Source of the DNA: Actinobacteria bacterium UBA5176
GTDB lineage: Bacteria > Actinomycetota > UBA4738
Assembly: GCA_002413305.1 (NCBI GenBank)
Contig: DHWS01000057.1
Location: forward strand, 1 to 13,556
Direction of reading: 5' to 3'
Length of the DNA stretch: 13,556 nucleotides
Part shown: positions 6,752 to 13,416 of the stretch, in pieces
How the letters are laid out: each line of letters begins with the position of its first letter
Position numbering within the stretch: the first letter of the stretch is position 1
Program-made: the position numbers and the translations under genes
The notes under the pieces: model-generated
Database searches by the model: none
What the model saw: only the letters and a program-made list of their open reading frames with translations
What the model was told of the DNA's origin: nothing

Positions 6752-7693
6752 ATGACGGACGAGACCCTCGGAACTGGCGGCCCGTCCACGGGCCGAGCCC
6801 TCGCCGGGAAGTTGGGACGGGTCGGGATCTGGAGCCCCCAGCTCCAGTGGCAGCCCGCTTCACGGGTTCCGGCGTGCCTGGCGGAGCTCGAAGAGCTCGG
6901 CTTCCACTGCGTGTGGATCGGGGAGGCGAGCGGCAAGGAGGTCATGACCCACGCGGGACTGCTACTGGCCGGCAGCGGCAGGATCACCGTGGCGACCGGC
7001 ATCGCCAGCATCTGGGCGCGCGACCCCATGGCCATGGCGAACGCCGCCCGGACCCTGGGGGAGGCGTACCCCGGGAGGTTCGTCCTGGGGCTCGGGGTCA
7101 GCCACCCGTTCCTCAACGAGCAGCGCTCCCGCGAGTACGCGTCGCCGCTGGCCCACATGCGGGAGTACCTCGACCAGATGGATGGGGCGCCGTATGTCGG
7201 CCCGCCGACCTCGCTTCCTCCGCGACTGCTCGGCGCGCTCGGTCCGAAGATGCTCGAGCTGGCCCGGGATCGGGCGGCCGGCGCGCACCCGTACTTCGTC
7301 CCCGTCGAGCACACTCGCCGGGCCCGGGAGGTGCTCGGGCCATCGCCGCTGCTGGCGCCGGAGCAGGCCGTGGTGTTCGAAACCGACCCTGAGCGTGCGC
7401 GGGAGATCGCCCGCCGATACACGAATACGTATCTGCCGCTGGCGAGCTACCGGGCCAATCTGCAGCGGCTCGGCGTGCAGGAGTCGGACCAGGTCGCCGG
7501 GGGAAGCGACCGGCTGGTGGACATGCTGGTCGCCTGGGGTGGGCCGGACCGGATCATCGAACGCATCCAGGCTCACATCGACGCCGGTGCGGACCACGTG
7601 GCGGTGCGGATCCTGGCCGAAAACCCTCGAGCGTGGCCGACCCGGGAGCTCCGGCTCCTGGCCGCCTCAGCCCCGGTCCGCCCGCGCGGCTGA
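6752..7693 (+). CDS. F420-dependent LLM-class oxidoreductase, TIGR03620 type
   Basis: 313 residues from ATG 6752, 13 bases after mocA with only a weak ribosome-binding sequence. Characteristic features of the TIGR03620 subgroup of luciferase-like oxidoreductases are visible in order: LGRVGIWSPQL, LEELGFHCVWIGEA, TVATGIASIWARDP, PGRFVLGLGVSHP, LGALGPKMLELARDRAAGAHPY split around residues 163-185, LAPEQAVVFETDPERAREIA, and HIDAGADHVAVRIL. Such enzymes are TIM-barrel proteins using coenzyme F420 (sometimes FMN); substrates of this subgroup are mostly unknown. It is probably co-transcribed with the purine-type operon but not translationally coupled, so a link to purine metabolism is uncertain. 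It ends 6 bases before the convergent aminotransferase stop. Confidence 0.85.
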   Translation: MTDETLGTGGPSTGRALAGKLGRVGIWSPQLQWQPASRVPACLAELEELGFHCVWIGEASGKEVMTHAGLLLAGSGRITVATGIASIWARDPMAMANAARTLGEAYPGRFVLGLGVSHPFLNEQRSREYASPLAHMREYLDQMDGAPYVGPPTSLPPRLLGALGPKMLELARDRAAGAHPYFVPVEHTRRAREVLGPSPLLAPEQAVVFETDPERAREIARRYTNTYLPLASYRANLQRLGVQESDQVAGGSDRLVDMLVAWGGPDRIIERIQAHIDAGADHVAVRILAENPRAWPTRELRLLAASAPVRPRG

Positions 7694-7699
7694 TGCAGC

Positions 7700-8887
7700 T
7701 CAGCGGGGAGCGAACTCGGTGAGGCGTTCGGCGGCCGCCCGGAGCGTTTCGAGGCGCTTGGGGAACGCGAACCGGATGAGGTCGCGCCCGTCCGCGGGGT
7801 CGGCGAAGAAGCTCGAACCGGGGACCGCGGCCACCCCGGCACGCGACACGAGCTCCCGGCAGAACGCCGTGTCGTCTTCCAGCCCGAGGCGTTCCCGGAT
7901 GGGACCGATCCTGGCCATCGCGTAGTACGCGCCCTCCGGAAGGAGCAGGTCGAACGCGCTCTCCGTCGCCAGCTCGAAGAAGGTGTCCCGCCGCTCCCGG
8001 TAGGAATCCCGGAGCGCCTCGTAGTACGCGTCGGGCAGCTGCATGGCCGTCACGCCGGCCTCCTGCAGCGGAGCGGGCGCGGCCACGGTGAGGAAGTCGT
8101 GGACCTTCCGGATCGAAGCGATCAGGGGCGGCGCGGCGATCGCCCACCCCACCCGCCAGCCCGTGACGGAGTACGTCTTCGAGAGCGCGCTGATGGTCAC
8201 GGTTCGATCCCCCATCCCGGGGAGCAACGCGATCGAACGGTGCGCGCCCTCGTACACGATGTGCTCGTAGATCTCGTCGGTGAAGACGAGCAGGTCGTGG
8301 CGCACGGCGATCTCGGCGATGGCGTGGAGCTCGTCGTCGCCGAACACCCGGCCGGTCGGGTTGTGCGGCGTGTTCAGCACGATGGCCCGCGTTCGGGGCG
8401 TGAGGGCGGCGGCCAGGCGTTCGACGTCGAGCTGCCAGCTGTGCCCGGTCAGCGGGATGGTTCTGGGCACGGCGCCCGACAGGAACGCGTCCGGTCCGTA
8501 GTTCTCGTAGAAGGGCTCGGGGAACAGGACCTCGTCCCCCGGTTCGATCAGCGCCAGGAAGGTGGACGCCATGGCCTCGGTCGAGCCGCAGGTCACCACC
8601 ACATCGGTGTCGGGATCGAGCTCCGGCCAACCGAACCGGCGGTACTTCTCGGCCAGCGCCAGGCGGAGTCGCGGCGAACCCCACGTGACGGGGTACTGGT
8701 TGAACCCGTCGGTGATGGCCCTTCGCGCCGCCTCCTTCAGCTCGTCCGGCGGTTCGAAGTCCGGGAAGCCCTGGGCCAGGTTGATGGCGCCGTGGAGGTC
8801 GGCCAGGCGGGTCATCTCCCGGATCACCGATTCGGTGAAGCGGTCGACCCGCGATGCCGAACGTCCGCGCGCCGTCCCTTCGATCAT
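7700..8887 (-). CDS. Class I/II pyridoxal-phosphate aminotransferase
   Basis: 395 residues from ATG 8887, preceded by GGGGAG 8 bases upstream. It is a fold-type I aminotransferase. Visible motifs: INLAQGFPDFEPP near residue 35, GSTEAMAST (101-109), PFYENYGPD (125-133), NTPHNPTGR (172-180), TDEIYEHIVYEG (203-214), and SALSKTYSVTGWRVGW (233-248) with Lys237 as the PLP lysine. The C-terminal region GRDLIRFAFPKR carries the Arg expected to hold the substrate carboxylate. The LAQGFPDF opening is typical of kynurenine/glutamine transaminase-like, methionine and DapC-like enzymes, so exact specificity is open. It is convergent with the LLM gene, and a perfect hairpin separates it from the upstream GNAT gene. 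Confidence 0.88.
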   Translation of the reverse strand: MIEGTARGRSASRVDRFTESVIREMTRLADLHGAINLAQGFPDFEPPDELKEAARRAITDGFNQYPVTWGSPRLRLALAEKYRRFGWPELDPDTDVVVTCGSTEAMASTFLALIEPGDEVLFPEPFYENYGPDAFLSGAVPRTIPLTGHSWQLDVERLAAALTPRTRAIVLNTPHNPTGRVFGDDELHAIAEIAVRHDLLVFTDEIYEHIVYEGAHRSIALLPGMGDRTVTISALSKTYSVTGWRVGWAIAAPPLIASIRKVHDFLTVAAPAPLQEAGVTAMQLPDAYYEALRDSYRERRDTFFELATESAFDLLLPEGAYYAMARIGPIRERLGLEDDTAFCRELVSRAGVAAVPGSSFFADPADGRDLIRFAFPKRLETLRAAAERLTEFAPR

Positions 8888-8923
8888 CCGGTGCTCCCCC
8901 GAGGATCGTTCCTGCCGCTCCTT

Positions 8924-8944
8924 GCCCGGCCATTCTGGCCGGGC
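8924..8944 (-). terminator. Perfect 9-bp hairpin downstream of the GNAT gene
   Basis: GCCCGGCCA and TGGCCGGGC form a perfect 9-bp GC-rich stem with a 3-base loop. It lies 80 bases past the GNAT stop and 37 bases before the aminotransferase start, where a terminator is expected. There is no T-run after it on either strand, so intrinsic termination is not assured. Confidence 0.4.
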
Positions 8945-9024
8945 GACGGCATCGTCGCCACTCCCGTTTCGGATGCCAGCTCCGTGTAGTCAAGACCCGC
9001 GAGTCCAGCGGGGTCGAAGGGGGG

Positions 9025-9469
9025 CTACTCCCAGACCCGGTACATCCCCGGCCGGCCCTCGGGGCGTGGAGCGAAGCCGTATCGTTCGTAGAAGGCGGCG
9101 ACGCCCGTTGCGGCCATCAGCCCGACGAACGCGCCCGGCCGCGCGGTTCGATCCAGGAAGCCCATCAGCGCACCCATAATCAGCCGGCCGTAGCCACGGC
9201 CCTGCTGCTCGGGCCTCACGATGACGTCCTGCAGGTAGAAGTAGATCCCACCGTCCCCGACCACCCGGCCGCACCCGATCGTCTCGCCGTCCAGCTCGAG
9301 GCAGACCGAGAACAGCGTCGCGCGAAGGCCCTCGGCGACGCCGGCCGCGTCGACCTCGTTCCATCCGACGGCGTCGCGCAGGCGGGCGTACGCATCGGGG
9401 GTGGGGGGACGTTCGACCAGCCGGACCTCGTTTCGGATCCACGGCCGGGGACACCAGCGGACCGCCCAT
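9025..9469 (-). CDS. GNAT-family N-acetyltransferase, start unresolved (possible frameshift)
   Basis: The readable frame covers about 145 residues and ends at TGA-side 9025 with YERYGFAPRPEGRPGMYRVWE. The acetyl-CoA motif is clear: IYFYLQDVIVRPEQQGRGYGRLIMGALM, split here as IYFYLQDVIVRPEQ and QGRGYGRLIMGAL, followed by FVGLMAATGVAAFYERYGF. The body begins around EVRLVERPPT. No ATG, GTG or TTG exists in this frame between that point and the end of the upstream gene at 9473; the nearest in-frame ATG, at 9636, would overlap that gene by about 160 bases. A well-placed ATG at 9469, just after the upstream stop TAG, is in another frame. A one-base error or mutation between about 9420 and 9465 would join them; an unusual start codon is the alternative. 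The acceptor substrate is unknown. Confidence 0.75.
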
Positions 9470-9472
9470 CGA

Positions 9473-10165
9473 CTACAGGCCGGACGGATCCGCGGGCGTG
9501 TAGGGGAGGCGGAAGAACCCGCGAACCGGGTCGGCGATGTCGATGTTGCTGACGATGGGGCCCGCCTGCGAGGGCTGACCCGTGTCGAAGGACACCCGCA
9601 CCTCGTCGGCCTTGTCCAGGTCCGCGTTGGGGTCATAAAGCGAGAGGATCACGTGGTGGCCGTCCTGCTCGTATGCGTAGGCCAGGACCTGGTGATTTCT
9701 GCCGAGGTCGACCGGGTTCGCCGACCGAACGGCCACGATGCCCAGGCACGAAGGATGCCCCGCATCGATGTCGGCCCTGACCTTCGGCCACTCCTCAGCC
9801 GCTGTCCGCCACCACACCCCGCGATGGACGACGAACCACAGCCGGACGTCCCCGTCGGGCGTATTCATCCACGCGTAGTACTTGGCGACCCCCGCGGGGA
9901 CGTCGAAGCTGTCGATCAGCCGCCGGACCGGGTACTTGAAGAGGGGCGAGCCGGGCGCGGGCTGCGGCGCGGTGATGGGCAGCAGCTTCGCCTCGAATAC
10001 GTCGCGGACGGCGAACGCCATCCCTCCGCACAGCCCGTTCGACGCGTTGCCGATCCCCACCGGGCCGTAGCCGGGGACCTGCACCACCACGTCGGGCTCG
10101 GACGGCCACGAGTTGACGAAGGCGAGCCCGTTCGTGCTGGGCAGGAAGTTCGGAACGCTGGCCAT
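9473..10165 (-). CDS. Hypothetical protein with papain-like Cys/His/Asp pattern
   Basis: 230 residues from ATG 10165; a GTG at 10174 would add three residues. I do not recognise a named family with certainty. Three conserved-looking sites resemble a papain-like or C39-like cysteine-peptidase fold: NGLCGGMAFAVRD with Cys46, LGRNHQVLAYAYE with His158, and LSLYDPNADLDKAD with Asp178/Asn180, in the usual Cys-His-Asp order and spacing. No signal peptide or transmembrane segment is seen, so it is probably cytoplasmic or released by another route. The region is rich in Trp, Tyr and Pro, as in carbohydrate-surface or peptidase-like folds. It ends 4 bases before the candidate ATG of the GNAT gene. Function is unknown; hydrolase or transglutaminase-like activity is inference. 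Confidence 0.75.
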   Translation of the reverse strand: MASVPNFLPSTNGLAFVNSWPSEPDVVVQVPGYGPVGIGNASNGLCGGMAFAVRDVFEAKLLPITAPQPAPGSPLFKYPVRRLIDSFDVPAGVAKYYAWMNTPDGDVRLWFVVHRGVWWRTAAEEWPKVRADIDAGHPSCLGIVAVRSANPVDLGRNHQVLAYAYEQDGHHVILSLYDPNADLDKADEVRVSFDTGQPSQAGPIVSNIDIADPVRGFFRLPYTPADPSGL

Positions 10166-10190
10166 ACCCCACACCCCGTTCTGACCCGAT

Positions 10191-10225
10191 GAATCGTAGC
10201 GATTCCGGGCTCAGGTCGTGAGCCC
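10191..10225. repeat. Two adjacent perfect inverted repeats
   Basis: GAATCG-TAG-CGATTC (10191-10205) is a perfect 6-bp inverted repeat with a 3-base centre, and GGGCTCA-GGTCG-TGAGCCC (10207-10225) a perfect 7-bp one with a 5-base loop. They lie one base apart, 26 bases upstream of the ATG at 10165. The first could be an operator for that gene; the second could be a weak terminator for the coiled-coil gene ending at 10374. The 10226-10373 remainder holds no gene I can support. Confidence 0.4.
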
Positions 10226-10373
10226 TGGAGGGAGCGGAACAGGAGCGACCCCTTCCCGTGCCAGCCCGGGGTCCAAGCTGGCTACCGGTGTTCAGCGAGG
10301 TTCGCGGCGATGACGAGCAGGGTTACGCATCTGGGCCTGAGGGGGAGGTCATCGGCCCGACCCGACGATCGAT

Positions 10374-11225
10374 TCATCCTGTCGCCGACTCACCGATCTG
10401 GTCTGCATGGGCCTGCTGCCACCACTCCTCCTGGTCGACTTCATCGGCGGGTTCGGCCGTCGCGGCTTCCTGATCGAGCCCCGCAGCGCTGACCGGATGG
10501 AAGGTGTCGGACAGCCCGGCGTCGTCACTCTGCCCGTGGCCGGTGCCGCCGTCTTCCTCCTGGTCGGGCTCGATGGCACTTGCCGAGCCAAGGGGTGCGG
10601 GGTCGGAATCGGGAGGGGCCAGGTCCTCGGCCGCCTCCCAGAGTCCTTCTCGCACTCCGCCGACCCAGTGGTCGAGGACCTGCCGGGCTTCCTGATGCAG
10701 CCGCTCCGGCGTCCCGCGGATCTCGCTCTGGGTGTGTTCGGCCTTGTTGAGGGCCCCCAGGAAGAGCGGCTCGGCCTCCTGGAGCCATGCCGTGTAGGAG
10801 GAGACCTTGTCCTGGAGGTGACTCCAGACCTCGTCCGCCTCCTTCAGCTGCACCTCTCCTTCGGTCTTGGCTCGCTCGAAGATCCGGGACGCCGCCTCTT
10901 CGGCAGCCCGCAGGATCAGTCCCAGCTCCTCGGCCAGGAACGTGAAACGCGGACGAGGTTCGTCGTGGGCCTGGGCCCGGAACTTCGCGAACTCCTCCCG
11001 GGCGGCCTCGAGTTCCCTCTCCAGCTGGGTGACCATCGCGTCCGCCTGCTGGGCCCGGTTCTGGGCAAGGCGCGCGATGGAGTCCTTGTCGGCGAGGATC
11101 TGATCCACGGCGGCCCGCTGGTAGCCGAGTGGATCGCCGGTCTCGCCGTAGTCGCCGTCCTCGCGGGCGGGATCGCAGCCTTCATCCTGACCCGTCCCTC
11201 CGAAGCCGAACCACGCCCGAACCAC
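10374..11225 (-). CDS. Coiled-coil protein with DivIVA-like N-terminus, start uncertain
   Basis: The frame reads GDPLGYQRAAVDQILADKDSIARL, split as GDPLGYQRAAVDQ and ILADKDSIARL. This fits the GYxxxxVDxxL pattern at the start of DivIVA/Wag31-like coiled-coil proteins. A long amphipathic helix follows (LAQNRAQQADAMVTQLERE... to about FAKFRAQ), then a second helical region rich in Glu/Ala with Trp, and an acidic, low-complexity tail (EPDQEEDGG..., EPADEVDQEEWWQQ). The family acts at cell poles and in cell-wall growth or as a cytoskeletal scaffold; this one's role is unknown. The homologous-looking part begins only near 11145. The start given is a GTG at 11225 (another GTG is at 11282); both lie inside the opposite-strand gene and neither has a good ribosome-binding sequence, so the true N-terminus is unresolved. 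Confidence 0.6.
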   Translation of the reverse strand: MVRAWFGFGGTGQDEGCDPAREDGDYGETGDPLGYQRAAVDQILADKDSIARLAQNRAQQADAMVTQLERELEAAREEFAKFRAQAHDEPRPRFTFLAEELGLILRAAEEAASRIFERAKTEGEVQLKEADEVWSHLQDKVSSYTAWLQEAEPLFLGALNKAEHTQSEIRGTPERLHQEARQVLDHWVGGVREGLWEAAEDLAPPDSDPAPLGSASAIEPDQEEDGGTGHGQSDDAGLSDTFHPVSAAGLDQEAATAEPADEVDQEEWWQQAHADQIGESATG

Positions 11226-11555
11226 CTCACGGTCACGCAGATCGGGATGCTGCCCTCTGCTCAGGCCAAGAGGCCGCTCCACGCTGAGATCACCGATCCC
11301 AAGGTCGTGGGAGCCATCTACGATTCCCTGCTCTCACTGCCCTCACCTCCCACCGGACCGATTGCCTGCCCAGCGGACGCCGGTCCGACGTACCGGCTGT
11401 TGTTCCTTCGAGGCAGCGCCCAGGTCCTGCGCGCCGACGCCGAGTCGGCCGGGTGCCGGTTCGTGAGGCTCTCGACCGGCAAGACGGTGTGGGCCCTCAG
11501 CGAAGGCGGGACCCACTTCTTGGCCTTGCTTCGACAGGCGCTACATTTCTCCTGA
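11118..11555 (+). CDS. Membrane-anchored hypothetical protein, start uncertain
   Basis: The reading frame encodes one hydrophobic segment, WIAGLAVVAVLAGGIAAFIL (about 11130-11189), then an exported-looking domain of about 120 residues: PNHLTVTQIG, ITDPKVVGAIYDSLLSLP, GPIACPADAGPTYRLLFL, ADAESAGCRFVRLSTG, and a C-terminal helix HFLALLRQALHF. The two cysteines (in IACPAD and AGCRF) could form a disulfide outside the membrane. This layout is common in small unnamed actinobacterial membrane-anchored proteins; no function can be assigned. The frame is open far upstream but there it is only the antisense of the coiled-coil gene. No ATG, GTG or TTG occurs in frame close to the membrane segment. The coordinate given is a CTG codon, the nearest possible start; the real one may have been lost. 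Confidence 0.5.
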   Translation: MVAEWIAGLAVVAVLAGGIAAFILTRPSEAEPRPNHLTVTQIGMLPSAQAKRPLHAEITDPKVVGAIYDSLLSLPSPPTGPIACPADAGPTYRLLFLRGSAQVLRADAESAGCRFVRLSTGKTVWALSEGGTHFLALLRQALHFS

Positions 11556-11601
11556 ACGCTGCTTCAGGGCGAGCCGGTACCAACACCGCCCCAGGTCTGC
11601 T

Positions 11602-11725
11602 CTACCTCGGGTTCGAGGACTTCAGATTCCGGTCGAAGAAGGCGATGATGCGTCGGCGGGCATCGGCGGCGGACGGCTCGTGGTACCCGGCGGGCCCTCC
11701 CACCGGCCGGTGGTTCACCGGCGCA
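11602..11725 (-). pseudogene. Possible C-terminal remnant of a dienelactone-hydrolase-type gene
   Basis: On the minus strand a frame ending at TAG 11602-11604 reads GYHEPSAADARRRIIAFFDR then NLKSSNPR. This resembles the C-terminal helix of dienelactone-hydrolase/alpha-beta-hydrolase proteins (typically YHPxAAxDAxRRTLAFF). Upstream the frame gives GAELIIPVAPVNH, where the family has the catalytic His region, then dissolves without a start before the NuoF-like gene's stop at 11794. I read it as a decayed fragment; the match is short and by eye. The rest of 11556-11793 holds nothing else I can support except a 14-base palindrome at 11700-11713. Confidence 0.35.
11700..11713. repeat. 14-base perfect palindrome CCACCGGCCGGTGG
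   Basis: The sequence equals its own reverse complement over 14 bases and lies in the gene-poor stretch downstream of the NuoF-like gene. It could be a weak operator or hairpin, or a chance product of high GC content. Confidence 0.3.
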
Positions 11726-11793
11726 ACCGGAATGATGAGTTCCGCCCCCAGCCCTGATCGTTCGCTCCGTGCGGGTCGGGTCAGAAGCGCCGA

Positions 11794-13119
11794 TCAGGTT
11801 GCGTACGTCCAGTCGGCCTGCTTGCTCGCGTAGGTGAGGTCATACACGAACCGGCCCGCCGATTGGTCCCAGTCGACGATCTTGTGGAAGGTGAGATCGC
11901 GGGGGAGCGGGCACGAGCCGCCGATGTGGGTGCGAAATTCGTCGGCGAACACCTGTACCACGCTCTGCATGAGGAGACTCTCCCCGGTGGGCAGCGCGCA
12001 CTTCTGTCCGTCGGTCGAGCCCTTGGCATGGATCAGGATGGACTCGAGGTCCAGGTCCGATTCGCCCCCCGACTCGATCTTCGCCAGGGACTTGGTGACC
12101 TCCCCCGTGCCGAACTTGCAGGCCGGGCACTGGCCGCAGGACTCCACGTACAGGAAGCGCGAGTACAGGTACGCGGCCTTGACCATGCACGCCGAATCGT
12201 CGAAGAGGGCGAACCCCCCCGCCCCCAGGCCCGATCCGAACTGCCGCAAGGAGTCGAAGTCCATCGGCACGTCCAGCTCTCCGAGCGTGAGGACGGTGTT
12301 CGATGCGCCGGGGAAGATCGCCTTGATGCTCCGGCCCTCGGGAGGCCCTCCGGCCAGCTCCTCCACCAGGTACCGGAGGGGAGTGCCAAGAGCCAGCTCG
12401 AACACGCCCTCCCGCCGCACGTCGCCGCACACGGTGAACACCATCGTCCCGGGAGAGGTGTCAGTGCCGCGGGAGCGGAGCCAGTCAGGGCCATCGGCCA
12501 GGACGTGGGCCACGTTGGCCAGTGTCTCGACGTTGTTCACCAGCGTGGGGTTCTCGTTCGGAGGGGAGGCGAAGAGGCCCTGCATGAACGGGCGGGCCAT
12601 CCGGGGCATGGGGAGTCGGCCCTCGATCACCTCCTCCAGGCCGGTCTCCTCTCCGAAGAGGTAGAGGTCCGGACCGAGCACCGCCTGGATCGGGATGCCT
12701 CCGAGGGCGTCTGCCTGCCGCATCTCCTCCAGCGCACGGCTCAGCGCCTTGATCTCCTGGTCGAAGGTTTCCTTCACGCCGATGTAGGCGCGTTCGGCGC
12801 CAACCGCGTAGGCCGCGATGGCCAGACCCTCGAGCACCTGATAGGGGTTGGTCCGAAGCAGGAGGCGGTCCTTGAACGTGGCCGGCTCGCCCTCCGCCCC
12901 GTTGCACACGGCGAACCTAGTGCCGGTTCCGGTGGACCGGATCGCCCGCCACTTCTCGGCCGTCGGGAAGCCGGCGCCACCCCGGCCGCGCAGCCCGCTC
13001 TTGGCGACCTCCTCGATCACCGCTTCCTGGCCGGCCCCTAGGGCGATCTCCAGTCCACGCCCGCCGCCGGAGGCCACGTACTCCTCGAAGGATCGGGGGG
13101 CGAGATCCAGAAGGGCCAT
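11794..13119 (-). CDS. NuoF-like NADH-binding flavoprotein (orphan)
   Basis: 441 residues from ATG 13119. It has the NuoF/51-kDa architecture: FMN/NADH-binding glycine loop LRGRGGAGFPTAEKW (43-57), NGAEGEPATFKDR (73-85), the acidic nucleotide site LFGEETGLEEVIEGR (154-168), NNVETLANV (195-203), an SLBB segment near 225-285, and an N3-type [4Fe-4S] site SCGQCPAC (327-334) with Cys328, Cys331, Cys334 and Cys374. NuoF transfers electrons from NADH via FMN to an iron-sulfur chain in complex I or in soluble hydrogenase, formate dehydrogenase or bifurcating enzymes. No NuoE- or NuoG-like gene adjoins it; neighbours on both sides are gene remnants. It may therefore be a stand-alone diaphorase subunit. 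No clear ribosome-binding sequence precedes the ATG. Confidence 0.88.
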   Translation of the reverse strand: MALLDLAPRSFEEYVASGGGRGLEIALGAGQEAVIEEVAKSGLRGRGGAGFPTAEKWRAIRSTGTGTRFAVCNGAEGEPATFKDRLLLRTNPYQVLEGLAIAAYAVGAERAYIGVKETFDQEIKALSRALEEMRQADALGGIPIQAVLGPDLYLFGEETGLEEVIEGRLPMPRMARPFMQGLFASPPNENPTLVNNVETLANVAHVLADGPDWLRSRGTDTSPGTMVFTVCGDVRREGVFELALGTPLRYLVEELAGGPPEGRSIKAIFPGASNTVLTLGELDVPMDFDSLRQFGSGLGAGGFALFDDSACMVKAAYLYSRFLYVESCGQCPACKFGTGEVTKSLAKIESGGESDLDLESILIHAKGSTDGQKCALPTGESLLMQSVVQVFADEFRTHIGGSCPLPRDLTFHKIVDWDQSAGRFVYDLTYASKQADWTYAT

Positions 13120-13199
13120 GGATCGAGCCTACAACGGGCGGCAGGCAGGCTATCGGCGAGATGCGCGGGTGGTGCTTCCAGCCGTTCCCGGGGAGCTGA

Positions 13200-13345
13200 C
13201 GTCCGTGTCGGTCCCCGATCGCTGCCTGGAGGGTGGCGCTCACGAGCGATGCTCGGAGGGCCTGCGCCGCGACGAACCAGGCCGGATGGACCGGGCATGG
13301 ATGGTCTGGGTCGCACGCGGTCCCTCGGAGGGTGCACAGGCCCTC
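13200..13345 (-). pseudogene. Probable C-terminal remnant of an Rrf2-family regulator
   Basis: A minus-strand frame between the tRNA and the NuoF-like gene reads GLCTLRGTACDPDHPCPVHP then AWFVAAQALRASLVSATLQAAI. This is the end of Rrf2/IscR-type regulators as seen in Actinobacteria (CxLRGxxCxxxxxCxVHxxW...TTLADL), including three cysteines. The usual winged-helix N-terminal domain of about 100 residues is missing: only about 75 bases separate the match from the tRNA. The frame has no stop at the expected place and runs on into the NuoF-like gene out of frame. I interpret it as a truncated, dead copy. The remainder of 13120-13416 holds nothing else I can support. Confidence 0.45.
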
Positions 13346-13416
13346 CTTCGGCACCGGCAGTCCGCACCATGATTGCGGACCTACTGCGTACCGGTGCAGG
13401 TCAGAGGCTATTCCGG

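Noticed and set aside
7554..8993. A 479-codon minus-strand frame overlapping the aminotransferase
   Set aside because: It is a frame-shifted, Arg/Gly-rich shadow of the aminotransferase gene on the same strand.
11453..11833. A 126-codon plus-strand frame downstream of the membrane-anchored protein
   Set aside because: It begins inside that gene in another frame and has no convincing protein features; the opposite strand gives a better hydrolase-like match.
13326..13345. GGAGGG/CCCTCC inverted repeat as a terminator
   Set aside because: It is a short 6-bp stem with an 8-base loop and no T-run, and lies inside the Rrf2-like remnant.
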